A stretch of DNA of 8,589 nucleotides from Hydrogenophaga sp. (GTDB taxonomy: Bacteria > Pseudomonadota > Gammaproteobacteria > Burkholderiales > Burkholderiaceae_C): the NCBI GenBank assembly GCA_018335615.1, contig JAGXRS010000307.1:1-8589 (forward strand), written 5' to 3'. The position numbers were made by a program, and so were the translations under genes. The first letter of the stretch is position 1, and the number at the start of each line of letters is the position of its first letter. Of the stretch, positions 1 to 6,725 are shown piece after piece. Under the pieces are notes generated by a model that searched no databases, was not told where the DNA came from, and worked only from the letters and a program-made list of their open reading frames with translations.

Positions 1-2366
1 AACGCGCGCGCGCACCCGCCTCGCAATACGCCGCCTCGGGCGGGCAGAACGCCGTGTCGCTGTCGGTCACCAAGAAAAGCGGCGCCAACACACTGGAGCT
101 GGTGGACCGGCTCAAGGCCTACATCGAGCGTGAAAACCAGGTCATCGGCGGCGCCGGCCTGCGGCTTGAACTCACCGATGACCAGACCGTGCCCACGCGC
201 GACGCCATCGGCGTGATGCAGAACAACGCGCTGGTGGGCATGTTGCTGGTGCTGGCGGTGTGCTGGGCCTTCCTGGGCATGCGCATCGGCCTGCTGGTCG
301 CGCTGGGCATTCCGTTCTCGCTGCTGGGCACCTTCGCGGTGCTGGGCAGCCTGGGCTACACGGTGAACGTGTCGGTGCTGCTGGGCGTGGTGATCGCGCT
401 GGGCATGCTGGTGGACGACGCGGTGGTGGTGGTCGAGTCCATTTTTTACCGCATGCAGCGCGGGCAACAGGCGCTGGAGGCCAGCCTGGACGCGCTGGCC
501 GAGGTGTGGAAGCCGGTGCTGGCCTCGGTGGCCACCACCATGGCCGCCTTCCTGCCGCTCATGCTGCTGCCCGGCATCGTGGGCAAGTTCATGTTCGTGA
601 TTCCCTTCGTGGTCACGGTGGCGCTGGCCATCTCGCTCATCGAAGCCTTCTGGATGATGCCGGTGCACGTCAGCGTGGTCGGGGTGCGCTTTGACAACCC
701 CACCCGCACGCAGCGCTGGCGCGAGCGCTTCAACCAGGGGATCCGCCTGCGCTACGGCCAGGCGCTGGGCTATGTGTTGCGCCGGCCCAAGCGCTTCGCC
801 CTCGTAGGTGCGGCGGCCGTGGGGCTGGCGGCCGCCCTGCTCGTCACCGGCGTGGTGCGCGTGCAGTTCTTCGCCTTCGACCCGGTGCGCGCGTTCTACG
901 TCAACGTCGACATGCCGCAGACCGCCTCGCTGGAAGACACGCTGGCCGAGACGCAGCGCGTGGAGGCGGCGGTGCGCGAACAGCTGCGCGGCGTGGGGCT
1001 GGAGGGCGAGGCGCGCGCCGTCACCTCCACCGCCGGCCTGAAGTTCACCGAGACCGAACCGGTGTATGGCGACCTCTACGGCCAGGTGTTCGTCTCGCTG
1101 AACCCGCGCACCGACGACTCGCGCGACGTGCAGGCCGTGGTGGACGACATGCGCGCGCAGATCGAAGGCCTGAGCGGGCCCGGGCGCAAGAGCTTCACCG
1201 TGCTCTCGGGCGGGCCACCGGCGGGCAAGGCCATCAGCGTGAAGGTGCGCGGCGACGATTTCGATCAGATCGAGGCGGCGGCCGAAGCGCTCAAGGCCAT
1301 CGTGGCGGCGATACCGGGCGCCAAGGACGTGCAGGACGACAACCTGCCCGGCCGCGCTCAGCTGCAGCTGCAGTTGGATCGTGATGCGCTGCGCGAGGCC
1401 GGCCTGAACGCAACCCAGGTGGCACGCCTGGTGCGCCTGTCGGTGGACGGTGAGGTGGTGGCCTTCACGCGCGACGAAGGCGACCGCATCGAGTTGCGCG
1501 TGCGCTCCGACCAGGCCCTGCGCGGCGCGGACGACCTGCGCGCCGACCCGGCCAGCCTGCTGGATGAGCCGGTGGCGCTGCCCAACGGCCAGACCACGCG
1601 CCTGGGCGCGCTGGTGACGGCCGAGGCCTCGCCCGGCCGCGGCTTCATCCGCCACTACAACCTGCGCCGCACCACCACGGTGGAAGCCAATCTGGACAAG
1701 GAGATCACCGACACCCAGGCCGCCAACAACGCGATCCGCGCCGGCTGGGAAGACATCCGCGCGCAGCACCCGGGCGTGGACCTGGACTTCTCTGGCGAAC
1801 TGGAAGACATCGAGGAAAGCCTGGCCGCCATGCAGGTGCTGTTCCTGCTGGGCGTGGGCCTGATCTACCTGATTTTGGCGGCGCAGTTCCGCAGCTACTG
1901 GCAACCCATGATGATCCTGGTGACGGTGCCCCTGGCCTTCACCGGCGTGGCCTTCGGGCTGGCGATCTCGGGCAACCCGCTCTCGCTCTACACCCTGTAT
2001 GGCGTGATCGCGCTCACCGGCATTGCGGTGAACTCGGCCATCGTGCTGATCGACGCCGCCAACGACCGCATGGCGCGCGGCATGAGCACCATCCACGCCA
2101 TCGTGCAGGCGGCGCGCCGGCGCGTGGTGCCCATCCTCATCACCACCTCCACCACCATCGGCGGGCTGTTCGCGCTGGCGTTCGGCATTGGTGGCCAGAG
2201 CCTGCTGTGGGGGCCGGTGGCGGCCAGCATCGTCTGGGGGCTGGCCTTCTCGACCGTGCTCACGCTGTTCGCGGTGCCCCTGCTCTACCTGGCCTTCATG
2301 CGGCCGCGCGCACCCCGTACCGCCTCGGCGCGCTGGTGGCGGTGGCGCAGCGCGACGAGGGTCTGA
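1..2366 (+). CDS. Efflux RND transporter permease subunit, 5' end outside window
   Basis: This is the inner-membrane proton-driven pump of a tripartite RND efflux system; the substrate cannot be told from sequence. The reading frame is open from base 3 to the TGA at 2364-2366, giving about 787 residues. Family members have roughly 1,030, so about 240 N-terminal residues are missing. The GTG at 54 is an internal valine, not a start. Visible in order are: the end of the first periplasmic domain; a block of membrane helices with the family motif GMLVDDAVVVVES, whose Asp pair at 414-419 matches the proton-relay aspartates of AcrB helix 4; the second large periplasmic domain (about 860-1800); and the final helix block with YGVIALTGIAVNSAIVLID. 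AcrB has Lys940 in that last motif, but Asn (2031-2033) occupies the place here, as in other RND subgroups with a VNNAIVLID-type motif. No adaptor or outer-membrane partner is in the window. It converges on the histidine kinase gene with a 36-base gap. Confidence 0.94.
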   Translation, partial: RARAPASQYAASGGQNAVSLSVTKKSGANTLELVDRLKAYIERENQVIGGAGLRLELTDDQTVPTRDAIGVMQNNALVGMLLVLAVCWAFLGMRIGLLVALGIPFSLLGTFAVLGSLGYTVNVSVLLGVVIALGMLVDDAVVVVESIFYRMQRGQQALEASLDALAEVWKPVLASVATTMAAFLPLMLLPGIVGKFMFVIPFVVTVALAISLIEAFWMMPVHVSVVGVRFDNPTRTQRWRERFNQGIRLRYGQALGYVLRRPKRFALVGAAAVGLAAALLVTGVVRVQFFAFDPVRAFYVNVDMPQTASLEDTLAETQRVEAAVREQLRGVGLEGEARAVTSTAGLKFTETEPVYGDLYGQVFVSLNPRTDDSRDVQAVVDDMRAQIEGLSGPGRKSFTVLSGGPPAGKAISVKVRGDDFDQIEAAAEALKAIVAAIPGAKDVQDDNLPGRAQLQLQLDRDALREAGLNATQVARLVRLSVDGEVVAFTRDEGDRIELRVRSDQALRGADDLRADPASLLDEPVALPNGQTTRLGALVTAEASPGRGFIRHYNLRRTTTVEANLDKEITDTQAANNAIRAGWEDIRAQHPGVDLDFSGELEDIEESLAAMQVLFLLGVGLIYLILAAQFRSYWQPMMILVTVPLAFTGVAFGLAISGNPLSLYTLYGVIALTGIAVNSAIVLIDAANDRMARGMSTIHAIVQAARRRVVPILITTSTTIGGLFALAFGIGGQSLLWGPVAASIVWGLAFSTVLTLFAVPLLYLAFMRPRAPRTASARWWRWRSATRV

Positions 2367-2374
2367 ACGACCCT

Positions 2375-2396
2375 CGCACCCGCACCCGCACCCGCA
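2375..2396. repeat. Short tandem repeat of CGCACC
   Basis: Three full copies and one partial copy of the hexamer CGCACC lie in the gap between the stop codons of the efflux pump gene and the histidine kinase gene. The repeat is non-coding and runs directly into the hairpin at 2392-2416. It could vary in length by slippage, but nothing here shows a function. Confidence 0.7.
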
Positions 2397-2416
2397 GCCG
2401 CGTCACGCCGCTGCGG
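2392..2416. terminator. GC-rich hairpin between convergent genes, possible bidirectional terminator
   Basis: The arms CCGCAGC-c-GCG and CGC-c-GCTGCGG form ten GC-rich base pairs with a single C-C mismatch and a three-base loop. The loop (2403-2405) is exactly the stop codon of the minus-strand kinase gene. The structure is symmetrical, so it would form in transcripts from either side. There is no T-tract on either strand, so it does not fit a classical Rho-independent terminator. The hairpin is visible in the sequence; the terminator role is inferred. Confidence 0.4.
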
Positions 2417-4007
2417 CGCGCTCGACCGGCGCAACCCCATCCTCGGCTGGCCGGGCCGAGAGGAAGACATGGAACGCGGCGCCCTGCCCCGGCTGGGAAG
2501 TCGCCCAGATGCGCCCGCCATGGCTTTCCACGATGCGCCGGGTGAGGGCCAGACCGATGCCTGCGCCCTCGAATCTCCGCTCATGGTGCAAACGCTGGAA
2601 CATGCCGAACAGCTTGTCGGCCTTCTGGGGGTCGAAACCCACGCCGTTGTCCCGCACCACATACACCACACCGTCCAGATGCTGCTGCCAGCCGACTTCG
2701 ATGTCGCTCACATCCCGGTCTGCAGAGTACTTCAAGGCGTTGTCTAACAGGTTGATCCAGACTTCGCGCAGCAGCACGGCATCCCCCGTGACGGGGGGCA
2801 GGCCCGGCTGCACACGCCAACGCACCCGGCGATGGGGATGGGTCGCGTCCATCTGGGCCACCACCTCATGGACCTGTGCATCCACGTCGACCCTTTGGCG
2901 TTGGATGCCCTCGGGGCCCAGCCGGGCAAATGACAGCATGCCGTCGATCAGCTGCTTCATGCGTTGGCTGCCCTGGACGATCCTGTCGCAGTAGGGCACC
3001 AGATGAGCGGCAGAGGTACCGGGCAACTCCTCGCGCAGCAACTCCGCAAAGCTCGCCATGTGGCGCAGTGGCGCGCGCAAGTCGTGGGACAGCGCGTAGG
3101 AAAACTCCTCCAGCGCACGATTGGATTCCTCCAGGGCGCGCGTGCGAACCAGCACCTGCGAGTTGAGTTCGTCGTTGTGCCGGGCCCGCTCAGCCAGGCG
3201 CTCCTTGTAGGCGGTGATGTCCTGCACGGACAGGACCAGGGGCAGGCCAAACCCGCCCTGCTCGGGGTGTGGTTCTCCGCGGCAACGCACCCAGCGTTCG
3301 CGCCCGCCCGCGCCCACAACACGCAGTTCGTGATCCAGTTCCTGGCCCGTCGCCTGGCTGCGGCCCCAGGCCTCCCGCAAGGCAGATGCCTCATCGGCAT
3401 GCACATGCATCCAGAGCGCCGCATAGGTGCGCGGCGGGGAATCGTCAGGGAGGTTCAGGATCCGGCAGATCTCTCTGGAACAGCTGAGCTGGTTGGTGGT
3501 CGCGTCCCGCTCGATGCGTCCCAGTCGGGCCAGCCGCTGGGCTTCCTCCAGCCGGTGCCTGAGCTCGCTGGCTTCCTGCGCCATGCGCCGACGTTCGGTG
3601 ATGTCGGACTGGATGGACAGGTAGGCAACGATCTCGCCAGCAGGGTTGCGCATGGGCTCGATGCTCAGCGATGTCCAGTAGGGCTCGCCAGATTTCTTGT
3701 AGTTGAGCAGTTCGACACCCGATACCGACAGGCCCTGCCGGGTTCGGGCGCCTATCCGGGCCACCTCCGCCGCGTCCGTGGCGGGTCCATGCAGCAGGTC
3801 CCCCGGCCGCCGGCCCACGCAATCGTCGAGCGTCCAGCCCGTGGTCTGGCTGTAGGCTGCGTTGATCCAGGTAATGCGCCGTCGGGCATCGGTGATCACC
3901 ACCATGTTGCTGCTGTTGCCCACGATGTTCTCCAGCATCGCCAGCCACAGGCGCAGGTCGTCAATGCCCTGCCCGTCTTTTGGGGTGTCTGTGCCCGGGA
4001 GACTCAT
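2403..4007 (-). CDS. Cytoplasmic PAS-PAS sensor histidine kinase
   Basis: A 534-residue sensor kinase that would autophosphorylate on histidine and pass the phosphate to an unidentified response regulator. Two PAS domains come first (about residues 20-140 and 150-275). The first contains GRRPGDLLHGPATD and NYKKSGEPYW and ends in the usual DITERR linker. A short coiled coil (about 275-300) leads to the dimerisation domain with EFSYALSHDLRAPLRHM, in which His308 is the phospho-acceptor. The ATPase domain shows the N box (LLDNALKYS, Asn423), G1 box (DNGVGFD, Asp453), F box (KLFGMFQRLH) and G2 box (GAGIGLALT). No membrane segment or receiver domain is visible, so it should be soluble. The ligand of the PAS domains is unknown: the LOV photoactive cysteine is absent and no haem motif is evident. 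The ATG at 4005-4007 is supported by AAGGAG six bases upstream. It is transcribed divergently from the FNR-like gene at 4290 and has no response regulator beside it. Confidence 0.93.
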   Translation of the reverse strand: MSLPGTDTPKDGQGIDDLRLWLAMLENIVGNSSNMVVITDARRRITWINAAYSQTTGWTLDDCVGRRPGDLLHGPATDAAEVARIGARTRQGLSVSGVELLNYKKSGEPYWTSLSIEPMRNPAGEIVAYLSIQSDITERRRMAQEASELRHRLEEAQRLARLGRIERDATTNQLSCSREICRILNLPDDSPPRTYAALWMHVHADEASALREAWGRSQATGQELDHELRVVGAGGRERWVRCRGEPHPEQGGFGLPLVLSVQDITAYKERLAERARHNDELNSQVLVRTRALEESNRALEEFSYALSHDLRAPLRHMASFAELLREELPGTSAAHLVPYCDRIVQGSQRMKQLIDGMLSFARLGPEGIQRQRVDVDAQVHEVVAQMDATHPHRRVRWRVQPGLPPVTGDAVLLREVWINLLDNALKYSADRDVSDIEVGWQQHLDGVVYVVRDNGVGFDPQKADKLFGMFQRLHHERRFEGAGIGLALTRRIVESHGGRIWATSQPGQGAAFHVFLSARPAEDGVAPVERAAAA

Positions 4008-4013
4008 CCCTAG

Positions 4014-4019
4014 CTCCTT
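4014..4019 (-). promoter_or_regulatory. Shine-Dalgarno site of the histidine kinase gene
   Basis: Read on the minus strand the bases are AAGGAG, a near-consensus ribosome binding site, six bases before the ATG at 4005-4007. It fixes that start. It is the strongest ribosome binding site in the window; the two FNR-like genes have none as good. Confidence 0.85.
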
Positions 4020-4129
4020 GTCATCGTGTAACCACCGATGGCAGTCATTGGGTTGAATGGCAATACATTTGCATGCAATTTTGTGAATTTTCTAGCGGTA
4101 ACCAACCTAAAAGACAGCTGGTCAGACAG

Positions 4130-4157
4130 CAATGTGACAAACATCTCATTTCGATTG
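4130..4157. promoter_or_regulatory. Crp-type operator in the kinase/FNR-like divergent region (copy 1)
   Basis: The core is TGTGA (4133-4137), a six-base spacer, then TCTCA (4144-4148). This is one mismatch from the Crp consensus TGTGA-N6-TCACA, and the outer bases AA and TT also fit. The match to the second intergenic region extends beyond the Crp core: both copies share GTGA-N6-TC-N-CATTTCGA-N-TG with identical spacing. The centre (4140.5) lies about 41 bases before the transcription start implied by the -10-like TATGTT at 4168, the usual place for a class II activator site. The likely ligands are the two FNR-like proteins encoded in this window, or a genomic Crp; binding is inferred. Confidence 0.6.
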
Positions 4158-4167
4158 TTACCTTCTT

Positions 4168-4173
4168 TATGTT
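4168..4173 (+). promoter_or_regulatory. Candidate -10 element for the first FNR-like gene
   Basis: TATGTT matches four of six bases of the sigma-70 -10 consensus and would start transcription near 4180-4182. No good -35 hexamer lies 17 bases upstream; the operator occupies that place, as in activator-dependent class II promoters. The resulting leader would be about 108 bases to the ATG at 4290. A four-of-six match is weak by itself; its spacing to the operator is what supports it. Confidence 0.3.
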
Positions 4174-4220
4174 CGGAAACCATGTGACGGCCTAATCAGG
4201 TCAGGCGCTCATTGCCCCCG

Positions 4221-4246
4221 CGCCCTCTCGTTCCGCCCTCTCTTCG
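4221..4246 (+). repeat. Imperfect tandem repeat in the leader of the first FNR-like gene
   Basis: CGCCCTCTC occurs at 4221-4229 and again at 4234-4242 within a strongly pyrimidine-rich stretch (4214-4260). It lies in the probable untranslated leader before the ATG at 4290. It could be a Rho-loading region or merely biased sequence; the sequence alone does not decide. Confidence 0.35.
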
Positions 4247-4289
4247 CGCCCGTCTCCAAGCCCTTGCGCACCACTGCATAGGCACGTCC

Positions 4290-5018
4290 ATGAACTCACC
4301 ATCCACCGCCTCCACCCCCAGGCCTCCGGCAGGTCCAGCTCTTGGCGTGCACTCCTGCAGTCAGTGCGCCACCCGGCAGGTCTGTCTGCTCGGCAGACTG
4401 CCCTCTGCTTATGCAGAGCTGCTGAATACCGCCATTGAGGAGCGCCCGTTCAGCAAGCTGGAACCACTGGAAGTGGAGGGTGTGGTCGCGCAGCGCATCG
4501 CCGTTGTGAAGGTCGGCACCGTCATGGCCACCCGCCGGGGCGACCAGCACCAGGCGCGACCCGTTGCCCTGTTCGGACGCGGTCGGGTGCTGGGTCAGTA
4601 CAGCGCCTACGGGCATCCCGAACAGCTGGGGGTGACGGCACTGTCGTCTGGCCGGCTGTGCAGGGTACGCACTGCCGACCTGTACCGCCTGGGCGTTGTC
4701 AACCACCCGTTTCACGAAACGTTGCAGACGATGATCGTGCACTCATATGGGCAATTGGCGGACTGGTCCCGTGTCATCCGAATCAAGGGCCTGGCGAACC
4801 AGTTGCGCGCCACGCTCATCCTGTTTGCGAAGGAACAAGGACAACGCACCATCCGACTGCCCAGCCAAGTCGCACTCGCCGCCCTGCTCTCCACCACGCG
4901 GGAGACCATCGCGCGCACCCTTCGGCAGCTCGAGCAGGGTGGGCATCTGGTGCGCACCGACCGCTGGAACTGCCATGTGGTCGACACGTCGCTTGACAGT
5001 CTGGCACTCGGCACCTGA
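4290..5018 (+). CDS. FNR-like Crp/Fnr-family transcription factor with four cluster cysteines (paralogue 1)
   Basis: A 242-residue DNA-binding regulator, close to the 250 of E. coli FNR. The N-terminal motif CSQCATRQVC gives Cys23, Cys26 and Cys32, with the C-x2-C-x5-C spacing of the FNR cluster ligands Cys20/23/29. Cys124 in SSGRLCRV aligns with the fourth ligand, Cys122. A [4Fe-4S] cluster responding to oxygen or redox is therefore likely. The beta-roll follows (about 40-125), with GTVMATRRG and VALFGRGRVLGQY, then the dimer helix (about 140-175) and the winged helix. The recognition helix TTRETIARTL carries Arg204, Glu205, Ala208 and Arg209, closer to Crp (R-E-T-V-G-R) than to FNR (V-E-T-I-S-R). 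The ATG at 4290 is chosen because it places the cysteines as in FNR; an in-frame TTG at 4212 would add 26 proline/arginine-rich residues. No clear ribosome binding site is visible. It is divergent from the kinase gene, convergent with aer, and by eye about half identical to the protein at 6896. Confidence 0.9.
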   Translation: MNSPSTASTPRPPAGPALGVHSCSQCATRQVCLLGRLPSAYAELLNTAIEERPFSKLEPLEVEGVVAQRIAVVKVGTVMATRRGDQHQARPVALFGRGRVLGQYSAYGHPEQLGVTALSSGRLCRVRTADLYRLGVVNHPFHETLQTMIVHSYGQLADWSRVIRIKGLANQLRATLILFAKEQGQRTIRLPSQVALAALLSTTRETIARTLRQLEQGGHLVRTDRWNCHVVDTSLDSLALGT

Positions 5019-5045
5019 ACCCTCTGAAAGGCGGTCCGGCTCAGG
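5014..5045. terminator. Inverted repeat bridging two convergent stop codons, possible bidirectional terminator
   Basis: CCTGA (5014-5018) pairs with TCAGG (5041-5045); after an A-C mismatch, CC (5020-5021) pairs with GG (5038-5039). Each arm contains the stop codon of one of the two converging genes. The loop is about 16 bases and there is no T-tract, so termination by this element alone is doubtful. Confidence 0.3.
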
Positions 5046-6585
5046 CAAAGGCCCCAATCGCTTCGCGCAGCTGCAGCGCCTCCTGCTCCAGGCTGCGCGA
5101 GGCGGCGGCCATTTCTTCCACCAGGGCGGCGTTCTGCTGCGTCATCTGGTCCAGCTGCGACACCGCCACGTTGATCTGGGCGATGTTGCTGGCCTGCTCG
5201 GTGGTCACGGTGCCGATCTCGTGGATGAGCGTGGATGCGCCGGCCACCTGCGTGAGCGTGTCCTGCATGGTCTGACCGGTCACGCCCACCAGCCGTCCGC
5301 CGTTCTCGACCCCCGTCAGGCTGCCATCGATGAGCACCCGGATTTCTCGCGCCGCGGCCGCACTCTTTTGCGCCAGCGCCCGCACCTCGGCGGCCACCAC
5401 GGCAAAGCCGCGGCCCTGCTCGCCCGCGCGCGCCGCTTCCACGGCGGCGTTCAGCGCCAGGATGTTGGTCTGGAAGGCGATACCGTCGATGACGCTGATG
5501 ATGTCGGTCATGCGCCGGCTGGACTGGGTGATGTCTTCCATCATGCTGACCACCTCACGCATGGAGTTGCCGCCCAGCTGCACCGCCCCGCTGGCAGACG
5601 TGGCGCGCTCGGCGGCGCGCACCGCGGCTTCGGCGTTCTGCCGGATGCTGCCGCTGAGCTGCTCCATGGAAGCCGCGGTCTGCTCCAGGCTGGAAGCCGC
5701 CTGCTCGGTGCGCGAGCTCAGGTCTTCGTTGCCGGTGGCGATCTCGCGGCTGGCCTCCGTGACCTGGGTGGCGCGTGCCTGCACGTCGGCCAGCAGCGCC
5801 TTGAGGTTCAGGCCCGACTGGTTCACCGCGCGCTGCAGCAGACCGATCTCGTCCACCCGGCCGAGCGAGGCTGTCTCGTCGGGCTGACCGGTGGCCACGC
5901 GCTCGGCCTGTGCCAGCACGGTGGCCAAAGGACGCGCCACCTGGGACTCCAGGAACCCGGCCATCAACACCAGCGCGACCAGCTGCGCGGCGATGCCACC
6001 CGCCAGCACGGCCATCGTCGGCGCCGCCGCCACCAGGCTGGCGATGCCCACCGCGGCGACCCCCAGCAGGCCCAGGCGCAGGCGCCAGCGCACCGGCATG
6101 CGCTGGAACCAGGAAGAGAAGCCCATCAGGCCGGTGCGGACCACCAGCCCCTGGTGAAACTTCAGGCCGGCGGCTTGCCCTTCGCGGAAGCGGCGGTACA
6201 GCGCTTCGGTGGCCGCCACCTCGGCAGCACCCGGCTTGGTGCGCACCGACATATAACCCACGAGCCGGCCATTGCGGTGCACCGGGGTGGCGTTGGCGCG
6301 CACCCAGTAATGGTCACCGTTCTTGCGGCGGTTCTTCACCAGCGCCGACCACGAGCGCCCGGACTTGAGCGTGTCCCACATGTCGGCAAAGGCCTCACGC
6401 GGCATGTCGGGGTGGCGCACCAGGTTGTGGGGCTGGCCGGCCAGTTCCTCGCGCGAGAAGCCGCTGACCTGCACGAACGCCTCGCTCGCGTAGACGATGC
6501 GACTGTCCACATCGGTGGTCGAGAGCAGCGTGACACCGTCTTCCAGGGGAAACTCGCGCTGCGTAACCGGTTCGTTGACTCGCAT
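5041..6585 (-). CDS. aer: Aerotaxis receptor Aer, PAS-containing methyl-accepting chemotaxis protein
   Basis: A 514-residue homologue of E. coli Aer (506 residues), which senses cellular redox state through FAD bound to its PAS domain and drives aerotaxis via CheA/CheW. The alignment runs without gaps through the PAS domain: GQPHNLVRHPDMP supplies Arg57, His58 and Asp60, with Trp70, Phe66 and Asn85 also kept and KNRRKNGDHYWVRAN following. Position 34, Asn in E. coli Aer, is Ser here. Two membrane helices (about 168-187 and 190-211) are joined by an almost absent periplasmic loop, as in Aer. Next come a HAMP-like segment (about 212-265) and the signalling domain, with the hairpin tip DGIAFQTNILALNAAVEAARAGEQ (given as DGIAFQTNILALN then AAVEAARAGEQ; about 363-387). 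No C-terminal NWETF-type adaptation tether is present. The ATG at 6583-6585 has AAAGG six bases upstream. It is convergent with the first FNR-like gene and divergent from the second. Confidence 0.95.
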   Translation of the reverse strand: MRVNEPVTQREFPLEDGVTLLSTTDVDSRIVYASEAFVQVSGFSREELAGQPHNLVRHPDMPREAFADMWDTLKSGRSWSALVKNRRKNGDHYWVRANATPVHRNGRLVGYMSVRTKPGAAEVAATEALYRRFREGQAAGLKFHQGLVVRTGLMGFSSWFQRMPVRWRLRLGLLGVAAVGIASLVAAAPTMAVLAGGIAAQLVALVLMAGFLESQVARPLATVLAQAERVATGQPDETASLGRVDEIGLLQRAVNQSGLNLKALLADVQARATQVTEASREIATGNEDLSSRTEQAASSLEQTAASMEQLSGSIRQNAEAAVRAAERATSASGAVQLGGNSMREVVSMMEDITQSSRRMTDIISVIDGIAFQTNILALNAAVEAARAGEQGRGFAVVAAEVRALAQKSAAAAREIRVLIDGSLTGVENGGRLVGVTGQTMQDTLTQVAGASTLIHEIGTVTTEQASNIAQINVAVSQLDQMTQQNAALVEEMAAASRSLEQEALQLREAIGAFA

Positions 6586-6591
6586 CGAATG

Positions 6592-6596
6592 CCTTT
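6592..6596 (-). promoter_or_regulatory. Shine-Dalgarno site of aer
   Basis: Minus-strand AAAGG lies six bases before the ATG at 6583-6585. This supports the start, which also begins collinearly with E. coli Aer. Confidence 0.65.
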
Positions 6597-6696
6597 CGTC
6601 GTGTTGATGGGGCCGCCAGTCGCCTCACTATGGACGACACAGCTGCCCCAGCTTCGACACATTCGCTTTTGAATCAAGCGCATCCCGGCTCGAAAA

Positions 6697-6725
6697 CCCA
6701 TAAAAGTCAGTCAAAAGTGATGCAA
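6697..6725 (-). promoter_or_regulatory. Candidate leftward promoter for aer
   Basis: On the minus strand, TTGCAT (6725-6720) and TATGGG (6702-6697) are 17 bases apart, the right spacing for sigma-70, though each hexamer matches only about half of its consensus. The -35 element would lie inside the operator, so a regulator bound there should block it. In E. coli, aer is transcribed by the flagellar sigma factor; I found no convincing match to that consensus here. Confidence 0.2.

Noticed and set aside
54..56. GTG at 54 as the start of the efflux pump gene
   Set aside because: The frame is open to the window edge, and the residues before it continue the conserved RND sequence, so it is an internal valine.
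3600..3930. First PAS domain of the kinase as a LOV photoreceptor
   Set aside because: The segment NYKKSGEPYW is LOV-like, but the flavin-reactive cysteine of GRNCRFLQ is missing (GRRPGDLLHG here), which is the ordinary PAS pattern.
2964..4013. Plus-strand open frame of 349 codons opposite the histidine kinase gene
   Set aside because: It has no recognisable domain and mirrors a well-supported kinase gene.
4183..4198. Second Crp-type site TGTGA-N6-AATCA
   Set aside because: Only the left half matches; the right half has little agreement with TCACA, and there is no counterpart in the other intergenic region.
4747..6672. Long plus-strand open frame of 641 codons opposite aer
   Set aside because: It overlaps both the FNR-like gene and aer, and its product is rich in His, Arg, Gly and Gln with no domain. 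The aer frame on the other strand has full family homology. It is a by-product of high-GC codon usage.
6669..6677. TTGAATCAA as an FNR box
   Set aside because: FNR boxes are TTGAT-N4-ATCAA over 14 bases; this 9-base palindrome has the wrong spacing. No proper FNR box is present in either divergent region.
6600..6700. Flagellar sigma factor promoter for aer
   Set aside because: I looked for a TAAA-N15-GCCGATAA pattern on the minus strand and found only a poor partial match (GTCGAAGC with no proper -35).
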